A stretch of 10,328 bases of DNA from Gemmatimonadota bacterium (lineage in GTDB: Bacteria > Gemmatimonadota > Gemmatimonadetes > Gemmatimonadales > GWC2-71-9), in assembly GCA_017889745.1 (NCBI GenBank), contig JAGGAG010000111.1:1-10328 (forward strand). The letters run 5' to 3'. Of this stretch, positions 7,261 through 10,328 are shown one piece after another. A model generated the notes under the pieces. The model searched no databases, was not told where the DNA came from, and saw only the letters and a program-made list of their open reading frames with translations. How positions within the stretch are numbered: position 1 is the stretch's first letter; every line of letters starts with the position of its first letter. A program made the position numbers and the translations under genes.

Positions 7261-7285
7261 GCGGCAACCAGCGAATGGTTGCCGC
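7261..7285 (-). terminator. Perfect 10-bp hairpin between cupin and peptidase genes
   Basis: GCGGCAACCA and TGGTTGCCGC pair perfectly around a 5-base loop (GCGAA). The hairpin begins 29 bases past the cupin stop codon and ends 14 bases before the peptidase ATG. On the - strand it is followed within ten bases by only four Ts (CATTTTG), so termination would be weak or partial. Alternatives are an attenuator or an RNA-stability element that lowers peptidase expression relative to the cupin. Confidence 0.55.
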
Positions 7286-7314
7286 AGTGCCCGGAACCGA
7301 CGGGACAGGGGTGG

Positions 7315-7770
7315 CTACGGCTTGGCCATCACCTTGGTCGGGTCGTCGAGTGGATTCACATAGGTCATGGCGAACGGGCCCATGGCACTGACCGTGACCA
7401 CGGTGGCGCCCTGTGCCATGGCGAAGTGGGCCATGCCCGCCTTGATCTCCCCGGTGGCACCCACCGCCATCGGCTTGGTCTTCGCCTTGTCGAACGTCTC
7501 GCCCATGCCCACGAGGAAGGTGCCCTTGTCTACCGTCACCTTCTCGTCGGTGGGATGGAAGTGCGGCGGGATGCGGTAGCCTGACGGCATCGAGAGCTCG
7601 ATAACGAAGGGGGCGGCCTTGCCGGGATCACCACTGACAACCGCCATCTGCGCGCCGGCGGGGAACACGGCGGGCGCGGGGCCCCACTTGAGGGCGGGAG
7701 CGGCCTGGGCCGAGAGTAGACTACAGGTTCCAACGAGCCCTGCAGCAACGAGAGTGAACGAGCGGCGCAT
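7315..7770 (-). CDS. Exported small single-domain cupin protein
   Basis: The protein has 151 residues. It starts with a signal peptide (MRRSFTLVAAGLVGTCSLLSAQA), so it is predicted to be periplasmic or secreted. Residues 64-83 match the first cupin motif exactly, G(X)5HXH(X)3E(X)6G, with H70, H72 and E76. The second motif is degenerate but keeps H115 ('IKAGMAHFAM'). These four residues are the usual metal ligands, so a metal-binding beta-barrel is likely. Small exported cupins of this type have no settled function; an enzyme or a sensor of a small molecule are both possible. ATG 7770 is preceded by an ideal AAGGAGGA Shine-Dalgarno sequence, which rules out the longer reading frame from 7806. 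It is transcribed toward the peptidase gene from a promoter-like sequence at 7821-7849. Confidence 0.85.
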   Translation of the reverse strand: MRRSFTLVAAGLVGTCSLLSAQAAPALKWGPAPAVFPAGAQMAVVSGDPGKAAPFVIELSMPSGYRIPPHFHPTDEKVTVDKGTFLVGMGETFDKAKTKPMAVGATGEIKAGMAHFAMAQGATVVTVSAMGPFAMTYVNPLDDPTKVMAKP

Positions 7771-7820
7771 GCGTCTTCCTCCTTCAGAATGCCCTTCCTG
7801 AAACAACTGCCAGCGACTCC

Positions 7821-7849
7821 TTGGTAGGGTCCGCCGCCCGGCTTGTCAA
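7821..7849 (-). promoter_or_regulatory. Sigma70-type promoter for the cupin gene
   Basis: On the - strand a perfect TTGACA (7849-7844) is followed after 17 bases by TACCAA (7826-7821), a poor -10 box sharing three of six consensus bases. Transcription would start near 7814, giving a leader of about 45 bases with the strong Shine-Dalgarno sequence just before ATG 7770. Confidence 0.5.
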
Positions 7850-7869
7850 TACCGGGACCCGGGGCCCGG

Positions 7870-7899
7870 CTGACACATCGCGCCGCAATTGCGTATCAT
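7870..7899 (+). promoter_or_regulatory. Sigma70-type promoter for the 69-residue protein
   Basis: CTGACA (7870-7875) and TATCAT (7894-7899) are separated by 18 bases on the + strand. Transcription would start near 7906, leaving a leader of about 75 bases before ATG 7981. It lies back to back with the cupin promoter: the two -35 boxes are 20 bases apart, with a GC-rich dyad (CCGGG, 8 bases, CCCGG at 7852-7869) between them. Confidence 0.45.
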
Positions 7900-7980
7900 A
7901 TCAGCCGGCATCTCGTGCCAGAATGGCACACGTCGGGGCGGGACCACCGGGCATCACACACGAAAGGCGGGCAGGGATAC

Positions 7981-8190
7981 ATGGCCACAGTTCTCAGCAA
8001 GGCGCTCAAGCGGGCGCTCAACATCGGCGGCGCCGACTACGTGCTGACGATTACACCGGAAGGGTTTACGCTCACGCCCAAGGGCAAGCGGAAGGGACAG
8101 TCCTGGACCTGGGGTGCACTCCTGAGCGGCGAGACGGGCCTGACTGCGGCGCTCAATGCCTCGGTGAACGAGGGTTCGGCGGCCGACTGA
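7981..8190 (+). CDS. Small protein of unknown function (69 residues)
   Basis: I do not recognise a named family. The N-terminal part (SKALKRALNIGG) looks like a short amphipathic helix. It is followed by 'DYVLTITPEGFTLTPKGKRKGQSWTWGALLSG', which reads as two beta strands with a basic turn (KGKRKG) and a Trp pair (W41, W43), and then a hydrophilic tail. It has no signal peptide, no membrane segment and no Cys or His. The ATG at 7981 is chosen over an in-frame upstream start at 7843, because the upstream 46 residues look like non-coding translation and a promoter-like sequence lies inside them. A GGCAGGGA sequence precedes the ATG. It is a single-gene unit with its own promoter candidate and a strong hairpin just after the stop, which supports it being a real gene. 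A nucleic-acid-binding role is conceivable from the basic turn, but nothing proves it. Confidence 0.65.
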   Translation: MATVLSKALKRALNIGGADYVLTITPEGFTLTPKGKRKGQSWTWGALLSGETGLTAALNASVNEGSAAD

Positions 8191-8193
8191 GAC

Positions 8194-8224
8194 GCGACCC
8201 GCCCCCGGGTGCCGGGGGCGGGTC
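8194..8224. terminator. GC-rich hairpin between convergent genes, likely bidirectional terminator
   Basis: GACCCGCCCCC (8196-8206) pairs perfectly with GGGGGCGGGTC (8214-8224). Two further G-C pairs extend the stem to 13 bp around a GTG loop. It starts 5 bases after the stop of the 69-residue gene and lies 33 bases beyond the stop of the convergent lipoprotein gene. There is no T-run on either side, as is common in GC-rich genomes, so efficiency is uncertain. Confidence 0.7.
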
Positions 8225-8257
8225 TCCTGCAGTACACCGGCCGCACGGTATCCAGAA

Positions 8258-9304
8258 TCAGAATCCGCCCAGCTTCGTAATCTTGCCGCGCGTCCCCACG
8301 GCCCAGCCGGCGCCGGGCGACGCGAACCCCACGCTCCAGTAATTGAGGGTGTCGATGGCGACCCAGGTGGCGCCGTCATCGCGCGACCAGGCAGCGCCGC
8401 CGGGGCCCACCGCGACGACGGTGGGCTTCTTCGCGCCCGGAACGTACACGCCGCCCCACGCGCCGCTGGTGAACGGGAGCCGGCCGCGAAGCGCCCAGGT
8501 GAAGCCACCGTCGTTTGTGACCGCGACGTTCTCGTCACCGGCCTTCGCCGTGGTGCCGCCGCCCAACGCCATGCCGTGCTTCGCATCGTTGAAGGCGACC
8601 GACTGCGCGCCCGTTCCGGCGCGGGACGTAAGCGGGAGGATCTCGAAGCCCCAGGCACGACCGTAATCGCTGGAGAAGAGGACGCGGGACCGGATGCTGT
8701 CGGCGGCGACGATCCAGGCGCGGCCGCCCGCGCCGGTGACGAGGCAGGTGCCGCTCGCGGCGAAGCTGCCTTCTCCCGGCGGCGCGGTGGGCGTCGTGGC
8801 TGATGGGGTCTCGTTCCAGTGGAGGCCGCCGTCGTCGGTGGTGAGGATGCCGGTATGGCCCTTCACGGCGTCACCGACGACGATGGCGCGACTGGCATCC
8901 CAGAAGCCGAGGCAATCGTAGAAGGCGTCGGGGTCCTGGTTGGTGTACTGCAGGGTCCAGTTGGTGCCGCCGTCGGCGGTGTAGTAGATACGGGAGTCGG
9001 CGCCGGGCCCGATGCTCAGGACCCAGGCGTGGTTCGCATCGAGCGCGTGGACGTCACGGAACTGGAGGGAGTCGGCGCCGGGGACCTTGCCGGCGTGCCA
9101 GGTGGCGCCACCGTCGAGGGTGCGGAGCACGGTGCCGCCGGTGCCGCTGACCCAGGCGACGCTGTCGCTGACCGCGCTGACGGCGATGAGGAGCGCCGTG
9201 GTGTTGCTCTGCTGTGCGACGTGCGAGATCGGTGCCGGCGAGGGAGGCTGACTTACGACGGAACAGGCGGACAACAGGGCCGACGCGAGGACCAGATGGC
9301 GCAC
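8258..9304 (-). CDS. YCF48/BNR-repeat beta-propeller lipoprotein
   Basis: The protein has 348 residues. The N terminus is a lipoprotein signal with lipobox LSAC, C14 being the lipidated residue, so the protein is anchored to a membrane on the outside. It carries six Asp-box-like repeats: DGGATW at 64-69, DGGTNW at 111-116, DGGLHW at 158-163, D213 in 'SSDYGRAW', DGGFTW at 265-270, and 'SRDDGATW' at 307-314. Spacing of about 45-55 residues fits a six- or seven-bladed propeller. C131 ('FYDCLGFWD') and C187 ('FAASGTCLV') are typical of the bacterial subgroup often labelled 'oxidoreductase' or 'photosystem II stability factor-like', and could form a disulfide. In cyanobacteria YCF48 helps assemble photosystem II; here a role as an extracytoplasmic assembly or binding factor is only an inference. 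GTG 9304 is chosen because it places the lipobox correctly; an ATG at 9367 would bury it. No clear Shine-Dalgarno sequence precedes it. Confidence 0.83.
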   Translation of the reverse strand: MRHLVLASALLSACSVVSQPPSPAPISHVAQQSNTTALLIAVSAVSDSVAWVSGTGGTVLRTLDGGATWHAGKVPGADSLQFRDVHALDANHAWVLSIGPGADSRIYYTADGGTNWTLQYTNQDPDAFYDCLGFWDASRAIVVGDAVKGHTGILTTDDGGLHWNETPSATTPTAPPGEGSFAASGTCLVTGAGGRAWIVAADSIRSRVLFSSDYGRAWGFEILPLTSRAGTGAQSVAFNDAKHGMALGGGTTAKAGDENVAVTNDGGFTWALRGRLPFTSGAWGGVYVPGAKKPTVVAVGPGGAAWSRDDGATWVAIDTLNYWSVGFASPGAGWAVGTRGKITKLGGF

Positions 9305-9340
9305 GATTAACCCGGGATGGAGTCGGGTCGGAAGATATCC

Positions 9341-9356
9341 CTGCGCGGGCGCGCAG
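9341..9356. other. Small GC hairpin upstream of the lipoprotein gene
   Basis: CTGCGC and GCGCAG pair around a GGGC loop, 37 bases upstream of the lipoprotein start, in the 124-base gap to the preceding - strand gene. It may be a weak terminator or leader structure, or chance in GC-rich DNA. No promoter could be assigned in the gap. Confidence 0.3.
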
Positions 9357-9428
9357 TCCGCCTCCATCCTCGCGCCCAGCAGGCAGAACCTTCGAAGGGG
9401 CGCCAGCGAGGTCGGTGCGAGGGGCGGG

Positions 9429-9905
9429 TCAGGGGTGGCGAGGCGCCGTACGCATCAGCGGCAGAGGCCCGCGCGGGGCGCGGCGCAGGACCGGCTGGCG
9501 AATGGCCGAAAGGACGACCAGGCTGAAGCCGACCATCCAGGCCGAAAGCGCCACGAGCGCGCTGCCCCTTGCGGCCAACAATTGCTGGAATTCGAGAGCG
9601 GCGGGGGCGGGCCAGCGGGACATCACATACACGAGCCACGCCGGCTGCCTGCCCGGCGCCATGAGAATTGCCCACAGGATGCCGGCGATCGCGAGCAGGA
9701 AGGTTCCCCACGCCGCGAGGGCGAAGCCAGGGCGGTTGCGGAGGAGCAGGGCCAGCACCAGCGACGAGGCCGCGGTTGCAGAAAGCAGCGCGGCCCCGGC
9801 AGTGACGAGCCGCGGGTCGGGCTGGCTCACGAGGGCCTGGGTGAGGCCAAGTGAGAGCGCGAGCGCGCAGAGCATGATCGTGGTGTAGCGAACAACTGTC
9901 AACAT
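9429..9905 (-). CDS. Small four-helix integral membrane protein, possibly DUF1772-like
   Basis: The protein has 158 residues with four hydrophobic segments at about 5-27, 33-55, 61-83 and 113-134, and a basic, Pro-rich C-terminal tail. The layout (about 150 residues, four helices, a Trp-rich polar loop between helices 3 and 4 with 'PAWLVYVMSRWPAPAALEFQQL') resembles DUF1772/anthrone-oxygenase-like proteins, but I do not see a decisive motif, so the family is tentative. It is probably in the inner membrane. ATG 9905 is chosen because it has a good Shine-Dalgarno sequence (AGGGGAG, 6 bases upstream) and starts directly at the first helix; the longer frame to 9965 lacks both. It is transcribed toward the lipoprotein gene with a 124-base gap, so the two may or may not share a transcript. 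Confidence 0.72.
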   Translation of the reverse strand: MLTVVRYTTIMLCALALSLGLTQALVSQPDPRLVTAGAALLSATAASSLVLALLLRNRPGFALAAWGTFLLAIAGILWAILMAPGRQPAWLVYVMSRWPAPAALEFQQLLAARGSALVALSAWMVGFSLVVLSAIRQPVLRRAPRGPLPLMRTAPRHP

Positions 9906-10299
9906 TCGTGACTCCCCTGGGTCGGACCGCATCGCACCCTTCCCAATACCCCGGATCGCCTCCATCAGACTCTCCGGTCACCCGAAACCAAAGACCGCAT
10001 CATACGGTACTACCAATTGGTGATGCCACGATCACCTGACGGCCTTGCATAGTGGTGTTGTCGTGCGTGACACCGTGATTGTCATCGACGCCCATTCCGG
10101 GCTGGACCATGGCTCACGGCAATGGAGGCGCGGCTCGGGTGACCACCCCGTACCGCGCCTCCCTGCCGTCTCCCCCCGGAATCCACCCGGCTGCGCGATC
10201 TCGCCGCGCGCCCCCCCATGGCGAGCCGGGATTGGCTGACATGGGTATCACGAATGTGAGGTGACGCGCGGGGGATACGGCCCGCTGCCCCGCATTTTC
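9906..10299. other. Divergent intergenic region with short dyads
   Basis: I find no convincing gene in this stretch between two divergent genes. The + strand reading frames around 10045-10264 look like non-coding translation (rich in Arg, Pro and Ser) and lack ribosome binding sites. Short dyads cluster at 10012-10084: the palindrome ACCAATTGGT (10012-10021), GGTGAT-N6-ATCACC (10019-10036), GGTGT-N11-ACACC (10054-10074) and TGACA-N7-TGTCA (10068-10084). They could be operators for either gene. No clear promoter boxes were identified for either direction. Confidence 0.4.
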
Positions 10300-10310
10300 A
10301 GGAGGTTCGC

Positions 10311-10328
10311 ATGCGCATAGCCATTGCC
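10311..10328 (+). CDS. Start of a gene cut by the window end
   Basis: An ideal AGGAGG (10300-10305) lies 5 bases before an ATG at 10311, followed by six codons, MRIAIA, that run off the window. The Shine-Dalgarno match is the best on this strand, so a real start is likely. 'MRIAIA' would suit the first strand of a Rossmann-type nucleotide-binding domain or many other folds, so no product can be named. Confidence 0.6.

Noticed and set aside
6680..7363. 227-codon + strand open frame opposite the S41 peptidase
   Set aside because: It shows an acidic Gly/Glu/Val-rich shadow pattern, and the opposite strand has a signal peptide and S41 motifs in register.
10045..10264. Two small + strand frames of 61-64 codons in the right intergenic region
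   Set aside because: They have no ribosome binding site and an Arg/Pro/Ser-rich composition, and the strong Shine-Dalgarno sequence further right marks the real gene start.

Overview
This is a GC-rich bacterial chromosomal window of about 10.3 kb. It holds nine intact protein genes and the first six codons of a tenth. I see no rRNA, tRNA, CRISPR array, transposase or phage gene. The mix of families suggests a soil or freshwater lineage such as Gemmatimonadota: a DUF445 membrane protein, a multi-PAS ATPase sensor, an S41 peptidase ending in a 'GRDPALEALR' type tail, and a YCF48/BNR lipoprotein of the type often labelled 'oxidoreductase'. That placement rests on family resemblance and codon composition only.

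Left part (214-5914, + strand): four genes lie head to tail with gaps of 29, 13 and 31 bases, so they probably form one transcription unit. They encode a DUF445/YjiN-like membrane protein, a PAS-GAF-PAS-PAS-HATPase sensor protein, a multi-pass GT-C (GT22-like) glycosyltransferase, and a secreted staphylococcal-nuclease-like enzyme. The sensor has no recognisable HisKA/DHp phosphoacceptor domain. In its place is an acidic linker made of nine pentapeptide units, encoded by a 15-base tandem repeat. The nuclease gene is bracketed by two arrays of a 7-base unit (CGGTGAA/CGGTGAG). The left array supplies the stop codon of the glycosyltransferase and the start codon of the nuclease.

Middle part (5972-7770, - strand): an exported S41-type peptidase lies downstream of an exported cupin, separated by a perfect 10-bp hairpin. 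The cupin has a strong Shine-Dalgarno sequence and a good sigma70-type promoter. A second promoter-like sequence on the + strand lies back to back with it and would serve a 69-residue unknown protein (7981-8190). That gene ends in a 13-bp GC hairpin, which probably terminates transcription from both sides.

Right part (8258-9905, - strand): a beta-propeller (Asp-box) lipoprotein and a small four-helix membrane protein. A 405-base region with short dyads follows, and then a new + strand gene with a consensus Shine-Dalgarno sequence runs off the window.

I do not see a complete new defence or mobile system. The most unusual items are the sensor with its acidic repeat in place of the histidine domain and the paired heptamer arrays around the nuclease gene.
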